Below, piece by piece: positions 1 through 18,200 of a stretch of DNA of 49,167 bases. The DNA is taken from the NCBI GenBank assembly GCA_009602725.1, contig WELB01000029.1, forward strand, positions 849,612-898,778, read 5' to 3'. Origin of the DNA: Spirogloea muscicola (Eukaryota; Streptophyta; Zygnematophyceae; Spirogloeales; Spirogloeaceae). The position numbers and the translations under genes were made by a program. How positions within the stretch are numbered: the stretch's first letter is position 1; each line of letters begins with the position of its first letter. A model generated the notes under the pieces. It did not search any database. It was given only the letters and a program-made list of their open reading frames with translations, and had not been told where the DNA came from.

Positions 1-3959
<3,959 letters not shown>

Positions 3960-4331
3960 AGAATCGACATTGCACCTTTGCTCTTAGCATGGCTCATGCT
4001 TTATAGCCACCTTCGTGACACAGAAACTGACAGCACAAGTGTTGACAGGTAGGCCAGCAGCAGAGTGCAGAATGGCAAGCTCTGTGTCCAAATTGGACAA
4101 GGCATTGTCGCTCAATTCAAGTAGCCAGTACCGGCTGAGCTCAAGAATAGGAGGAGCAATTAGTAACATTTAAAATTTGAGTCTAAGCAAAGCGAGTTGC
4201 AGCGAGCAAGCTCATCAGGGCAGGGCGGTCTGTCTTACCAGGAAAGCTAGCGCAAGAAGCAAGTAAGAAGTAAGTAAGGTGGCCCTGGGGCAGATGTGGG
4301 ATACATTGAGAGAAGCTTGGACTGAAGCTGA
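3960..4331. other. Convergent intergenic spacer (MetRS / MBOAT)
   Basis: Holds the 3' flanks of two convergent genes. No convincing coding segment, tRNA or repeat is visible. I did not find a TGTAA polyadenylation motif on the + strand here. Confidence 0.6.
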
Positions 4332-7300
4332 TCAAGCAACTTTGGATGTGCGCCGAGAGTTGAGCAGACCACACGCCCACAGGACAGCAAGCGGGAGGAG
4401 GTTGCCAAGGAAGTACACTGAGGTCCAGACATCAAGCGTCTGACGCGCATGCAGCAACTGCACAGAGAAAGTGTCATCTGGATGGTGGGTGACGGCGGTG
4501 CATTTTATGCATTCCATGGGCAAGCATGCTTCTTTATTGTAGGACACCTCCAGTGCAGTATGACTCTGGGTTGCTGTATTTTGTCAAAACCATGACCAGC
4601 AGCTGCGCTCTGTGCTCAAGTGCGGCTATCATGCAAGAGAAGAGCAAGCTTACAATGAAGCCGACTTGAGAGTAATTGAGGACCATTTGTGTGAACAGCC
4701 AGTGAAATTGGTTGCTAAAGACTCGCAGCAATGATGACTTCTCTGGGATCTTGAGGTGGAGCTTGTAGTATGCTGGCAGTGACATGATGTTGCTTAGATC
4801 AGAGCCATGCTGGTAAATTAGTCAATGCCCTACCATAGCAATCTAGCAAACGCAAGATTCACTAGAAAGTCTCACGAGTGCAAAGAATATTCGCAGCCAT
4901 GAAGTTTGCACTCTTAGAGGTGCTTAGTCAGACAGAAATACCTTTTGAAGCTTGCTGTGCGACAGCACAGTTCACAAAAAACAGGTAATACCCAGGATAC
5001 ACGCCCTAGAGCAAGGTCATGCAAGGATGGCCACCATTATCATTCCAGTCAAGAAGTGAAAAGTGAGGAAATCAAGTTAGCTGGCACTCCAAAGCCCAAC
5101 AATAGATGAGAAGGGCGCTACTCAACTGTGACATATATCAAGTGTCAGCAGGCAAGTACGACCCAAACTGTCCTGATGCGATTCTGACAATGGTTCTGGG
5201 AATCTTACATGCCACACGGCACTGACCACTTGGGTGGCCAAAAGAGTCCCAAAGGTGGGCCTTCCTGTCCAGAGATTGAGGCGATCATATACGTCTGCCA
5301 GAGGCCAAAGTGCGTGCTCAGCGGGACAACATCACAATGTTCAGCTTACATGATCCTAATCATGCACTGCTTATATTGAGTCCTTTTACAGCCTGCTTTT
5401 GCATGGTGGCTTCAGAGTGACCTCAAACATCCTTCAGATGCGCGCCTCATTGAGCAGGTGTCCGCTTACGATAAGAGCACACTCACAGATTCTGAGCCAC
5501 TCAGCCGTCTTCATGTTCCAGTAAGATGGCAGCTTCGCTGCGCTGGGTATGAGCTCGACCTTGAGAGGCTTCACATGATCAGCCCGCTTCCTGCGAGACC
5601 AAGCCGCAGACACACTAGAAACTGAGCCTGCAGGTGTGAGCTCCTCTCGCAGCCGCAAGCTCACACAAAATAGATGTACGACTTGAGAAGCTCTAGCAGC
5701 AAAAGCAACAGAAAGGCTAGAACTTTAGGTGCTGCAAAGAGACTGCTTGGCTCGACAGTCTGCAAGCTGCTCTGATGAGACAAAGCAGAGGCTTTGGTTC
5801 CCAATCGCACCACTCTGGCTCCGACGGAGTGCTCTGGGACCACCCCGAGAAGCCAAGGCCAGAGAGGAGGAGCCCTGTCTCGGCTAGCGACCAGATGAAG
5901 TAGTACATGATGCGCATTGTCAGGGCGGTCATCCAAATGTACCCGCATCTGCACAGGCCAGGAGATGGACGCTTCTGCTAGCTCTTGTCGGCTCTTATCT
6001 TGATTGACTCAAGGGGGCTTTGGCGTCTTCTATAATTTGCCGACCACAGCAGACAATCCCCGTGTCTGACGAAGCTGGAGGGTATTGCCTGAGGAGTGTT
6101 GGCTTGCCTTTGTAGGAAGGTCAGCTTGAAGAAGCGAAGGTCGGTCATGTACTTGCCAGGGAAGCGGGGCACCAGTGTCTGATATAGGGCTGCGCAGCAG
6201 GCAGCTTGGACGAGCCGTGCCAATGCAACTGGAAGGACTGAAGGCATGGGCTTGTCAGCCCGAGGGTCCCACTCCTGTGCCAAAAGTGACCGGACAACCA
6301 GTCAGCTACATAGAGAGAGCACCAGACGCACAAGAATCTCAGTGAACCCGATGCGTCCGGCGTTGTGTAACTTTGTATGGCAGCTCTGTGCGCTTCAGCA
6401 GTAGATTGACGATGAAGAGTTGCTCTCTTGCAACAGTTTCAGCCTTTCTGGCATTCACCACTCGACGCTCGCAGTAATCACGGTAGCCCCTGAAGTCGAT
6501 GGCGGGCCCAACAAGCACGTTGCCGCAGCAGAGGATGTAGCCAGCAAACTCAAGCGGCGAGGGCAGCACCTTCAGCCGGTTCGTGTACGTCGGGCTAGCA
6601 GCCTGCAAATGTAGCACGTGGCCACATGACACCTCGGGGCAGGCCCTCACTCCAACCGAATGCAAAAGACGGATTCACACCGCAGGTCCTATGACAGTAT
6701 TCGAGTTCTTCTGAGACATCTGCTCTGCCAGCAAACTTCCATGAACAAGGGCTCACCTTGTCAGCCGGGAGGAGGCCGTCCTGGTAGTCCATGGCACATG
6801 ACACGACCTTGAGCGTGAGCACCATGAGGCTGCCCGTGAAATCCATGCCGCCCTGCCGCCAGGCCTGCCCGCTCAGCATCTTCACGTGGCTGCGCATGCG
6901 CTCTGCCCTGGCAGTCATCAGGCCTGACAGCATCCGTGGTTCGCAAAGTACTTAGTAGAGACTCTGGGGCTGAGCGAGGCGACCTTGTGCCAACATCGAT
7001 GACCGCTTCTATATCATGTCCGGCACACACATCCGGCAAGGCTCATTCTGAGAAGCGATGCAAAGTGACGCCAGAGATGGAGACGAGGCTGGAGGAGTGT
7101 CCAGAGGGCCTTGGGCTGGCAGCATTGTGCAGCTTCACGAGGGGTCTCAAGTATCTATCGACTTGGCAAGCTAGAAGCTCTAGAGGAGCGTACGGCTGAC
7201 AGAGCTCTAGGACTTGGGGTTTAGAGGACAAGGCAAGCTGAGGCGACCAGTAGGCCAGGAAGGCGAAGCTCCCCGCGAAGGCGACCCCGCCGCACCGCCG

Positions 7301-7799
7301 CCGGTCGACCACCATGGCCGCGTACGCAAAGGCGGCGGGCGCCAGGAGGTGCCAGGCAGCTGCGACGACGTCTCCGCCGGTGCGGCAATGGGTCAATGGG
7401 CATAATCCACCTTGTCGAGCCGCAAGCAACGTGAAGCTAAGCCAAGCTGACGACATGGGGCGAAGCGCAGACCTGAGCCACCGCCGTAGGCAAGCCAGCA
7501 GAGGCCGCCGCCAGTGGCAGCGGCGTACACGTGCTTCCCGGTGGCTGCGATACGGACGACGCCCACATGAGTTACATCATGTGGGCATGACGTGAGTCAT
7601 CAGCCAGTGCAAGGCGAGGCCTTCTCTCGTGCTGCAGATGATGGCGAGCCGCACCGGTGGGCACGAGGCGGTGGGCGCCCTGCGCCGGCAGCGAGAGCAG
7701 CAGCGCCAGCAGGAAGCGCGAGACCGCGGGCGACAGGCCCAGCGCCGCGCCGGCGCCGTCCGCGCCGCGCAGCAGCTGGCCGACCGCCGCCGCCGCCAT
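4332..7799 (-). CDS. MBOAT lysophospholipid acyltransferase, LPCAT/LPLAT1-like (12 exons, 475 aa)
   Basis: Multi-pass membrane acyltransferase expected to re-acylate lysophospholipids in the ER (Lands cycle; family knowledge). Exons, 5' to 3': 7799-7655, 7544-7473, 7359-7248, 6907-6757, 6602-6459, 6274-6108, 5948-5811, 5590-5487, 5294-5209, 5005-4942, 4772-4654, 4457-4332; the phases close to 476 codons. Diagnostic segments: GKHVYAAATG, SGQAWRQGGMDFTGSLMVLT, FAGYILCCGN, YYFIWSLAETGLLLSGLGFS, the MBOAT Asn in YWNMKTAEWL (N335) and the catalytic His in SAVWHG (H373), then YPGYYLFF. Length agrees with the ~460-residue plant proteins. The intron 5949-6107 has a GC donor (AG/gcaagc). An in-frame upstream Met at 7985 would add 62 residues; I prefer 7799 because it matches the family N-terminus. 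No KDEL-like ER signal is evident at the C-terminus. Confidence 0.93.
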
Positions 7800-8428
7800 G
7801 GGTCCCCCAATGCGGGCCCACGACGACGGCGGCAGCTGCAGTGGCGGCGGTGGCGGCTGCTGCTGCAGGGCGATCAAGCTTGACTCTGTTGCATCTGTGT
7901 ATAAGGACTCGTCCAGTTGAGGGCGATGGCTCTCATTGGCCAGCCCAGAAAGAAGAATGAAGTTCTCAAGAGAAGATGGCTGCATGATCGACCAAACGTG
8001 TCAGTCCTCCGAGTTGTGAAGTCGTGTGCGACTTTGAAGCCAGGCCCCCTTGCTGCGGCCAGCCTTTTGTCGCTTGAGTTATGATACTTCTCTGACTGGT
8101 GTTGTGAATGCCAAGCCCTTCTCTATCACCGTTTTGCCTATGCTGTGAGCGATGACAAGCCCATCGCCATGTCTTATTTTCCCGACATCTCATCTGCAGT
8201 ACTTTGTTGCCTGAGCTTGGCGCAGGTGCAGGTGCAGGTGCAGGTACGTACTCATCCACTGGCTGTTGCCTATGGTAGGCTACAGCCACCCCCAAGTGCA
8301 CAGGGGAGATCACGTTTTCCCCTGCCTCTGAGGCATAGGATCGAGGAGCTGAGTTGTAAAACTGCTGCTGCTCCACTTTGTTTCCTACACCTGTCGAAAC
8401 ATGCTGGAGCAGGTACTCAGGAGGGCTT
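7800..8428. other. Spacer between tandem minus-strand genes
   Basis: Combines the 3' flank of the coiled-coil gene and the promoter/5' leader of the MBOAT gene. It contains a CAG/CCG-rich stretch (7800-7880) and a short GCAGGT tandem. No other supported gene. Confidence 0.5.
8222..8245. repeat. GCAGGT hexamer microsatellite (4 units)
   Basis: Four consecutive GCAGGT-type hexamers are read directly. They lie in the 3' flank of the CaaX coiled-coil gene, so they are unlikely to be translated. Confidence 0.85.
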
Positions 8429-11400
8429 TCACATGATTGTGCAGCCGCCGCACTTTGGCTGGCGCAGCTTCTCGTGCGATTCAGAGGACTGCACCGGCTC
8501 TGTGGCCATGTGCTTCATTGCCGTCACAGCCTGCACCTCGCCCTGGGCGGCGGCCCTCGCTGCTGCCGCATGAAACTCGCTGATGTTCGAGTTGGTGGCC
8601 GCTGCAAGCGCAGTTTCAGACGCAAAAGTCAGACCAAGTGAGCCAGTGGTGGCCACTATATGTCAGCAGGATTGTGTGAAGCCAGGAGTTCACCTACTTG
8701 CCCTAGAAAAGACCGTAACCTACAAATGCAAATGAGCAGATATCGTCCTGATAAGACATATTTTAAGAGGCCTCGATCTTTAAGACTGGGAACTATACAT
8801 TTCAAGCCTAGCTACTGTTGGACTTGTGAATACGCAAGGCTACTGACTTGCAGCTGCTAGGTGCGGCCACTGGGGCAATGTCACCTTCTGTTGCTAGCGT
8901 CTGTGCCAAAGCTTCTGCCGACAGCCTGCGGATGATTGCCTCTTCCCTCCACTTTTGCAGGTCGGCTTCTATCACAGCCTGCAGACCGTAATTTTGACTT
9001 TCAAAGGTCAGCTGACCGGCTCATTGTGCCAAGCCTGGTTCTCAAAGGAATGACTGAGCCACTAGCAGTACTGTTTCACTTGTCAGAATCTCAGATACCA
9101 TAGGCACTTGCAAATAGCTGAGTCTCAAGAAGAGATGCGTGATACAGAGTGCTGCTTCAGGCCAAACGTCACCTTGGCAGATTGGACCTCGTCAAGCTTT
9201 GCCAAAGCTTCCTCCTCTCGTCTCTTTGCCCTCTCAGCCTCCAACCTGACCTGCTCGAGCAGAGCCAGAGGGTCGTGCTCCCCAGGATCTGGCACTTCAT
9301 AAATGCCCAACTGCGACTCCTTTACTTGTTCCAGGTTACCAGGCACATTGGATGGGCTGACGAACTTCTCTGGGCCTTGACCACTCCTCTCATTAAGAAC
9401 AGCCTCTGGTGCTTCAGAAAAGCGAACCTGAAGCCCTCGCAAATGGATGCTATTAAGCAGCAATGGCAAGAAGGCAATGCCAGTACTAGCAGATGCAAGA
9501 GCAAGACTGAGGGGAGATACAAACAGATGCAAGCAAGAAATGTCATGGATGCGAGCTGCACAGATTTTGTTAGCTTGCCTCCAGATGGGCAGGCGAAGCT
9601 GCAACTGAAAGTGCATCCAGTGGTGCTTCTCCTAATTCGCGCTCGCGGACTCTTGGCGCTTCTTCAGCCACCTGCATCTGCTTCTCTTCTTCTCCAAGGT
9701 TGCCATTCATTGATGGAGGCATGAGCCCTCTGAGAAGAGAACTAAGTGCGCATCAGATTGCTGAGACATACATGTAGCCACCTTGACGAGTACTGCAGCA
9801 CTTCCAACGGCCCTGCTTGATGTGACCATTACCCGGGGGGGTCGTTGGCACTTGCAAGCAGTCCTGCAGCCGTGGAGCCCCCAAGGAGGCCCCTGAGCCG
9901 CTCCACTTCAGCGCAGGCCGCTGCTTCTCGTTGCCTGGCCAAGTCCACCTCCAATAAGAGCCCCTCCATCTTCTGCTCATCTGCAGCTCTAAAGCTAGAG
10001 AGCTAACAAGCACAGAAGAGTAGGAATCAGGTTGCATCAGAAATAGTTGAAAGAAATCCTAAGAAGTCCACCAGTATTCCAGCCTTTCAGCTGCCTTCAC
10101 TTTAACTGAGTCAGAGCCACAGAGCGTAAGAGCCACATGAAGGTCATCTTGCAACATACAAGGTGAGACATGCAAGCAGCAATACCAGCGTGCTTACAAC
10201 CTGCTCCTGCGATGGCTGCAGCGTCGCCTGGGCTGTGGCAGCAGCCTCGGAGGCTACCTCGGCCATCCGTGTTGCTGACGCCCTCTCCCGCTCGCTATCC
10301 TGCTAAGCTGCACGATAGCTTAGATGAGCTGCTGTAACGAATGCTGTAGGTGTACAGTAGCACATGCAAGGGTGAGCTGCAGCACCTCACCTCTAGCTGC
10401 AGCTTCAAGTTGGCAATGTCCTTGTCCATCTGAGTCAAATTTGCAAGCTCCAAGGCTCGCTCCTGCGATCTGCTGTCTTCAGATGCTCCCCCTTCAGCAC
10501 GAAGGACCTGCAAGTCTCTGCTTCTTGACTCCAACATCTCTGCAGGCAGCACCGCTCATCGTTCAAACCCCTGTAGCATGTCTCATTGACAAGCTGCAAT
10601 TGCAGAGAGAGATGTCAAATTGCTAATGCACTCTACCCGCAGTTTTTCATATGCAGAGCAGGAAAAGTTCCTGCAACATTGCCACACTTCAGGTCGCTTG
10701 CCTTGATGTTCCGCAATAGCAACCCTTGTGCTTTCCAGCTGCTCCTCCAAGTCTGTCACCCTGCTAGCAGTCCCTGCCTGCAGGCTCGCTGCACGCAGGC
10801 ATGTGGCAAAGGGAACAGAGCTTTGTTGATAGCGGACACATTGAAAGGCACGTAGACCTTGCCGCATCTAGCAGCACACCTCTGTGTGCTGCTACAGGGT
10901 CCAGATTTGGGCTTCTATGCACTTGCTCAACCGGGCACAAGGACTGCTCCAATAGCCGCCACAGCAAGCTACCTGCCTCCCGGATGGCCGTTGCATGCTG
11001 ATTCTGGGCGGACTCAAGATCCTGCTGCAATCGGGACACCTTGGCTTCCCACTCGCTAGACTTCTCAGCTGTTGACAAGAGAGCGTCAAACGGCGCCTCA
11101 AAGCCAGGCACAGGAGACAAGCTGAGCTTGTCTTCACAAGTAAAGTCTAACAGCAGGTGAGGCAAAGCTGGCAGTCAAGCAGACTATCAAGTACAAGACT
11201 ACCAAGTGGTTGTTATGCTCGGCAGATGCTCAGAAGGCTGGATAAGCTGGCGGTTGACAGCTATACCCGAGTCGGCAAGGACAGTCTGATGCTGCATCTT
11301 AACACCCACGAGCTCTGCCTGCAATGCTGAAATATTCTCCTCATAGTTGTTCTTCATCATGCCTGCAAGGTCAAGCATAACCCTGTTTTGTGAGTAGGAG

Positions 11401-12942
11401 CCAGGTGAGCTACATCACAAGTTGGCAACCCTTGTGACAAGCAATGATTTCCAGGGTGAGAGGACAGGCCTGTATCAACAAGGGATGCATCATAAGAACT
11501 CTTTGTGGCCTGCAGCTCCTCCTGCAACACCTTCAGCTTCACCTCTGTCGAAGCTGACGCCTCGTCGTGCAAAGCTGGAGGGCAAGTGAAGGGAAGGACG
11601 GGGATGTCCACAGCCGTCAGGCACGCTGAACTGCTCGAGCCCCCTTGAGTCAAGCATGCTGCATGGCCAGCTCTTGGTGGCTCTACACAGGACACACTTC
11701 AACCCAAGCTTTCATTGGTGTGGCAGGACTTGCCCGCACCTTGCGTTGCCTCAAGCTTCGTCTGAAGAGCAACCATTTCGGCCTCCATCTCGGCCTGGCC
11801 AGCGACCACTCTCTCGTCGAACGCTTTCTTGGTGCTCTCGGCCTCGGCCAATAGAGCCTGCAAGAGAGGCAAACTATTGTGCACAACGTAAACCACCCCA
11901 CCCTTGCTAAATGACCTCCGCTGTTTCCATGGCGACTGCAAATGCAGCTTTCGCAATTGGCAATGCAGACAATATGCTACTGCACGTAATGGGCTTGACA
12001 ATGTGCCAGTAAATCCAGACAATTGCAGAGTGTTCACAAGTGTCACTTCAGTCCAGCTCCAGAGAGTGTGGACACACGCATGGGAAACTGCCTTCCAAGT
12101 CATTCCGAGGAGATTGAGCAACGGCTGACATAAAATCCGCCTTGGCAAAGGCGAGGCTGTACCTGAAGGCTCTGCGTACGTGCCTCGGCATCCTTCCTGG
12201 CAGCCTCCAGCTGCGTGAGAGCAGCCTGCCGGGCGGCTTCAGCCTCAGCGGCCTTTGCCTGGTTCTCCATGGCCTTGGCCTTGGCGGCCGCCAGCTCCTC
12301 CTGGGTGCGCTGCAGCTCCAGCCACAGCGTCTGCCAGTACGGGCACGGCCACAGGCACAAGGGGTGAGCTCGCGGCACTTGGCAGCAATGCACAGCTTGT
12401 CAGTTGGCTCGTATGGCAGATTCTTTGACCGGCTAGATACAGCGGTGAGCAGGCCCTTTCAGGGACAGAGCCTCCGTGGCAGCCGCGCCCACCTTGAAGC
12501 CTTCGGGAGCCTGAGGCTCGGCACCATGATCAGGCGCCGAGCCAGCGGCCGGAGGCGCCGCCGCGCCGCCCTTGGTCATCCAGTCTGTGTACGCGGCGGA
12601 CGCCTTCTTGCGGATGTCCTGCGGCGTCTTGGCGCTGCGAGCAGCCGGGAGAGAGCAGGCGCCTCCGTTTGGCACTCAGGCAAAGGTATGCAGCCTCTGC
12701 TCAGCGGCCTCAGCATGCCATGTCAAGCTGTGCCATCATGAGTCCGTGGGGCCGGACGGCACTCACGAGTCCGTCTTGCTGCCGAACATGGACGCCGCGT
12801 CCCGCACGGACTTGATCTGCGACGCGCCGTCGATGGCCGCCGCCTTCTCCGGCGTCGCCGGCGGCGCGAGGGCCGCCATGCCGGCCGACGAGGCCGCCGC
12901 GGCGGCGTCCCCCGTAGCCCGGGCTTCCGCGACGCCCTCTCC
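8429..12942 (-). CDS. Long coiled-coil protein with C-terminal CaaX box (5' end lost in gap)
   Basis: Family not recognised. Exons, 5' to 3': (gap)12942-12767, 12634-12493, 12330-12163, 11857-11740, 11574-11470, 11362-11267, 11068-10973, 10788-10702, 10539-10391, 10299-10198, 10002-9833, 9729-9579, 9427-9173, 8978-8885, 8601-8429. All phases agree; about 693 residues are visible. The first two exons encode an Ala-rich N-terminal region with RDAASMFGSKTD and TPQDIRKKASAAYTDWMTKG. The remainder is Ala/Glu/Lys/Gln-rich heptad-like helix (for example LQRTQEELAAAKAKAMENQA, LLEQVRLEAERAKRREEEAL). The protein ends KCGGCTIM-stop; CTIM fits a CaaX farnesylation signal with an additional Cys three residues upstream. 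Three introns use GC donors (11363-11469, 10540-10701, 9428-9578). Membrane or nuclear-envelope tethering by a prenyl group is inference. The start codon is in the gap and may share a divergent promoter with HSBP. The acceptor of exon 10788-10702 has a plausible alternative slightly further 3'. Confidence 0.82.
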
Positions 12943-13476
12943 NNNNNNNNNNNNNNNNNNNNNNNNNNNNNNNNNNNNNNNNNNNNNNNNNNNNNNNNNN
13001 NNNNNNNNNNNNNNNNNNNNNNNNNNNNNNNNNNNNNNNNNNNNNNNNNNNNNNNNNNNNNNNNNNNNNNNNNNNNNNNNNNNNNNNNNNNNNNNNNNNN
13101 NNNNNNNNNNNNNNNNNNNNNNNNNNNNNNNNNNNNNNNNNNNNNNNNNNNNNNNNNNNNNNNNNNNNNNNNNNNNNNNNNNNNNNNNNNNNNNNNNNNN
13201 NNNNNNNNNNNNNNNNNNNNNNNNNNNNNNNNNNNNNNNNNNNNNNNNNNNNNNNNNNNNNNNNNNNNNNNNNNNNNNNNNNNNNNNNNNNNNNNNNNNN
13301 NNNNNNNNNNNNNNNNNNNNNNNNNNNNNNNNNNNNNNNNNNNNNNNNNNNNNNNNNNNNNNNNNNNNNNNNNNNNNNNNNNNNNNNNNNNNNNNNNNNN
13401 NNNNNNNNNNNNNNNNNNNNNNNNNNNNNNNNNNNNNNNNNNNNNNNNNNNNNNNNNNNNNNNNNNNNNNNNNNNN
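12943..13476. other. Assembly gap (534 N)
   Basis: A run of N between 12942 and the poly-A tract. It removes the 5' ends of the coiled-coil gene on the left and the HSBP gene on the right, which are divergent, so it presumably hides both promoters and both start codons. Confidence 0.99.
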
Positions 13477-14521
<1,045 letters not shown>

Positions 14522-15273
14522 CTTGCCAGCTGGCTGCTTGCCACGTCCGGCCTGTCAAAGATGAGTGCAACATGCTGGCTCTCATGCAGGCACTGCCTCG
14601 CTTAGAAGTGACAGCGGCTGCCCGCCATGCTTAGTGTAGTACCCCTCAGCTGCTACCATTTGCCAGCCTGATTCTGGCTGGATGGCTGCCCTTGCAATCT
14701 GCCACGGCATTCTTCCATCTTCCTCCTCCCTCGTGTGATTTCCTACTGCTGACGCGGGGGTATCTAAGAGCGTCCTGTCTGCCTAGCCTGTGGCTCCGCT
14801 AATGTAGTCATGAACACTCTCTGCATGTACCTGGCTGGCTTTCACAGCCACTCCTTTGATAGCAGCAGCCGACTGCTCCTTGTGTACAGTTAAAAGGTGG
14901 TCTCAGAATGCATGCAATGCTCAGCGCTGCCTACAGGGGGGTGCTCCTTCAAGTCTTGCAAATTACATAGCACTCGTGACGACCCCACGAGGTGGGTTCC
15001 AGCAAGACTTGCAACAGCACTAGCGCTGCCGACTAACAAGCCACCCAGTGTGTGCAAGTGTGGGCAAGACCTCGGAGGACCGTTCTTCTCATCGCCGATT
15101 GTTCCTAGAGGCTCAGAGGACCTACAGTCATTCGAGGACCTTGTTGGTCGTCGAAGGACGTAGCAAATACCACCTGGCATACGGCCAGGTGAGAATGTTG
15201 CTAATAGCCTTGCAGCTTTCTCACTCTCGGTTAAACTGTCAGGAAGGATAGTGGTAAGAGCGAGTCTGAAGAG
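14522..15273. other. Convergent intergenic spacer (HSBP / DHCR7)
   Basis: Contains the 3' flanks of two convergent genes. A TTACA (TGTAA on the minus strand, the green-algal polyadenylation motif) occurs near 14962, a possible signal for the DHCR7 transcript, although about 310 nt from its stop. No coding segment is supported. Confidence 0.5.
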
Positions 15274-18200
15274 TCAATATAGTCCGGGGATGATCTTATA
15301 CGGCACCCGCTTGCAATACATCAGCCAGTATTTCCCATACCTGAGGTGGCACAAAATCATTCACAGGAGAAACTCAGGTCAAGGTGATGTCATCACATGT
15401 GGAGGCATGCTCTCTCGTAAGAGCACTCTGCTAAGACCACTCTCTTAAGATATTCAACCTGCAGTCAAGGTGCACTACGATGAGTCGTGGCCAACAGCCA
15501 GATCCTGGAGCAGTACTTACTTGCTGCGGCACCGCTTGTCATCCCGCACAGCCCTGTCGACCAGTAGGATAGTGAGGTATACGACGTAAAAGTACGGCAG
15601 TATCTGCACCATTGAGACAAGTTGCCGCGGCGCCAGAATCTCAGTAGTCAGGATCTTTGCTGCACAAGAGTCGCACGTTTGCTTCACAAATGATATGAAT
15701 TCGACCAATTCTTAGCAATGAGGACGTGCAAAGATGGGGGCAGAGAAGCCCACGTGGTTGAAGAGGCAGGGGAGTGTCCAGAAGAAGGCCGCCAGGATCT
15801 CAGGCAGGTAGTGGAAATGCCGGGACAAGCCCCACCTGCTTTGTATCAAGCACACAGGGCAACTCTTTAGTGGCCACAGCAAAAGGCACCCTGACACTGA
15901 CTTGCAAGCAACAGGATGACTACTGCAGGAACACTGGCATGACTTGCTACTGCTTACTATCCTCGTGTCAAAATAATGCAAAGTCCAAAGACGTTGGTGC
16001 TGACCAGCCAGAGGTTAGCAGCAGACTGGTCTTTGTCTCGCCACTCTCTGTCACATACGTGGCTTCAATCTGCACGTAGCCCAGGTTGTAAAGCAGGTGT
16101 GTTGTGCTCAGAGTGGTTACAGCTGTTATTGGCTGGAAAGTGCTTGACAACCGGCAACACACATGGTCAGGGCTTGATAGGTGCAGCTTGAGGCCAGGCA
16201 ATTTGATTGCTCCTAGACCCTATATGCACCCTGGAAATAAGTAACATGCAGGGGCTAATGCAATCACCTTGGAGGGCTTGGAGCCCCAGATGGTGCACTT
16301 CCCGTGGGTAGCTCGAAAGTGCGTCCGCTGCTGGTCAGAGTCGTAGTTCACCCAAATCATCAGGACGCCCAGGAGGAAGACGATAGCCGAGTTCTGCAAG
16401 CAACGGCAGGATGGTGTAACATTGCGTCAACATTGTGTGCAGGACATTTTGCAGTTGCACCTCAAGCAAAGTGCCCTGGTATGCCTGACATGCCAGTCTC
16501 TATAGTACTTATTGCATCCATCGATACCAGGAGCAAGATTGAAGACGAGCAGAGCCCCATGAATCTTTAGTAGGACAGCAGAATGCTGAGAGCAACAGCG
16601 CCAGAGTGGGAAAAGCAGAGCAGCTCTGCTGCACGCTAGTCCTGGTAAGAGTGAGCATAGATGGGCTAGCCTGCTGGCTCATGTCCTTGAGACCCTTCAT
16701 CATCAGAGCGTAGGTTCGCAATTCTGCAAATACAGAGGGGCCAGCATCTGACCAGGGCGCCGAGATGGTTGGGGTGGTGGACAAGGTACATGGCTGGCGA
16801 GGTGTAGATGCAGGGGACCCACACCATGCAGCCCCAGCAGAGGTAGTATCCAGCTGCAGAGCTTTATTACATGGCAGCCAACAACAAGCGTTAGATCCTA
16901 CAAGATCAGCCCTGAACGAGAGAACTCGGAGTCATCAAGTCAAACCCGACCTTGGTCATGGTGGAGGAATTACTGCAGGTTGACATTCAGCAAAGCTCGA
17001 ACTGCAGGCCTAGTACTTCCAGACGTGCAGACTGAGACCGCAGATTACAGAACGAGGTGTAGGATCACTCCATAGAGCAAGCAGAGGGCAGTGTAAAGAG
17101 CAGCGGTCCTGACCGCGATCATGCATGATGTCCATGGTGTTCCAGTAGCCCGACTCCCAGTAAAAGAACTTGGAGCAGTAGGCCAGCATCAACACCACGC
17201 TCACCAGCATTGAGTCTGCCACTAAGCCAGTCATTTCGTACTGCTCGGCACAATGATAATTTTGTCGTCAGGTGACTTCTTGCACAAGGAGCTGCCTAAT
17301 GCAAGCAAATTATGCTTTGCCTACAATTCCTACTTTATAAGGTTGTGCCTCTTTGCGAAAAGATCAGATGACAAAGACATGCAGTGTTATCCTGCAATAC
17401 CTAAACCCTGAACCCTAAACCCTAGACCCTAGATGGATGGTAGAGGGATGGTAGCCTCAAGAGCACAAGCTGTACTACTTGACAACAAATGCAAAGTTGC
17501 AAAGCTACAGACTCTCATGACGGCAAAGATCACTACCTGCTTGATAGCATAGGTGATGGCCAAGACAGCCCAGCTCATCATCCCAAAGCGGCAGTTTGTA
17601 AATGTCTTGATATCAAACCACTTGCCAATCCGTGGATATAGCTCCATGCCCTGGCAGCGGACATCAGCGCGAAGCCTTGCTTGTCAGTTGATCCACTTGC
17701 AAGTTGCTTTAGCCAGATGCCTTTGAAGGGCTGCTATTGCCACCTACCCAGAAGAAGTCCTGGATGAAGTCTCCCGACGACCCCCAGTCAGATGACGATG
17801 GTGCCACATTCCCCTGCTCACAAAAGTTCACAGAAAAATGACACGGTCAGCTACATAGAGTTGCGCAACTTGTGGAGCAACAATGTACTCCATCTGCGAG
17901 ATAATGCAAGACGGCATTCAGCGGTCGAAGGAAAAGAACTGCTGTGCACTTCCTTCTGAGGAGAACTTAGAGGCGGTGAGGAGCACTGGCCTTGACGTAG
18001 AGGAAGACGCAGAGTGCAAAAGCGGTTATGTTCAACGCAGAAATGATTTCCCCAAGGTGATCGTAGACCACGCTTGGGTTGAATATACCCAGCCTGCAGA
18101 GGACGCAACCACAACAACGCAACTTTGATAGACATAACGATGACTGAAGTACATCCCACGGCATTGCGGCTATGAATTCAGCTGACAGCAGGAAGGACGC

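Noticed and set aside
7800-7985. Upstream in-frame Met for the MBOAT gene (62 extra residues)
   Set aside because: Possible, but the extension contains poly-Gln/Pro sequence unlike the family, whose N-terminus aligns with 7799.
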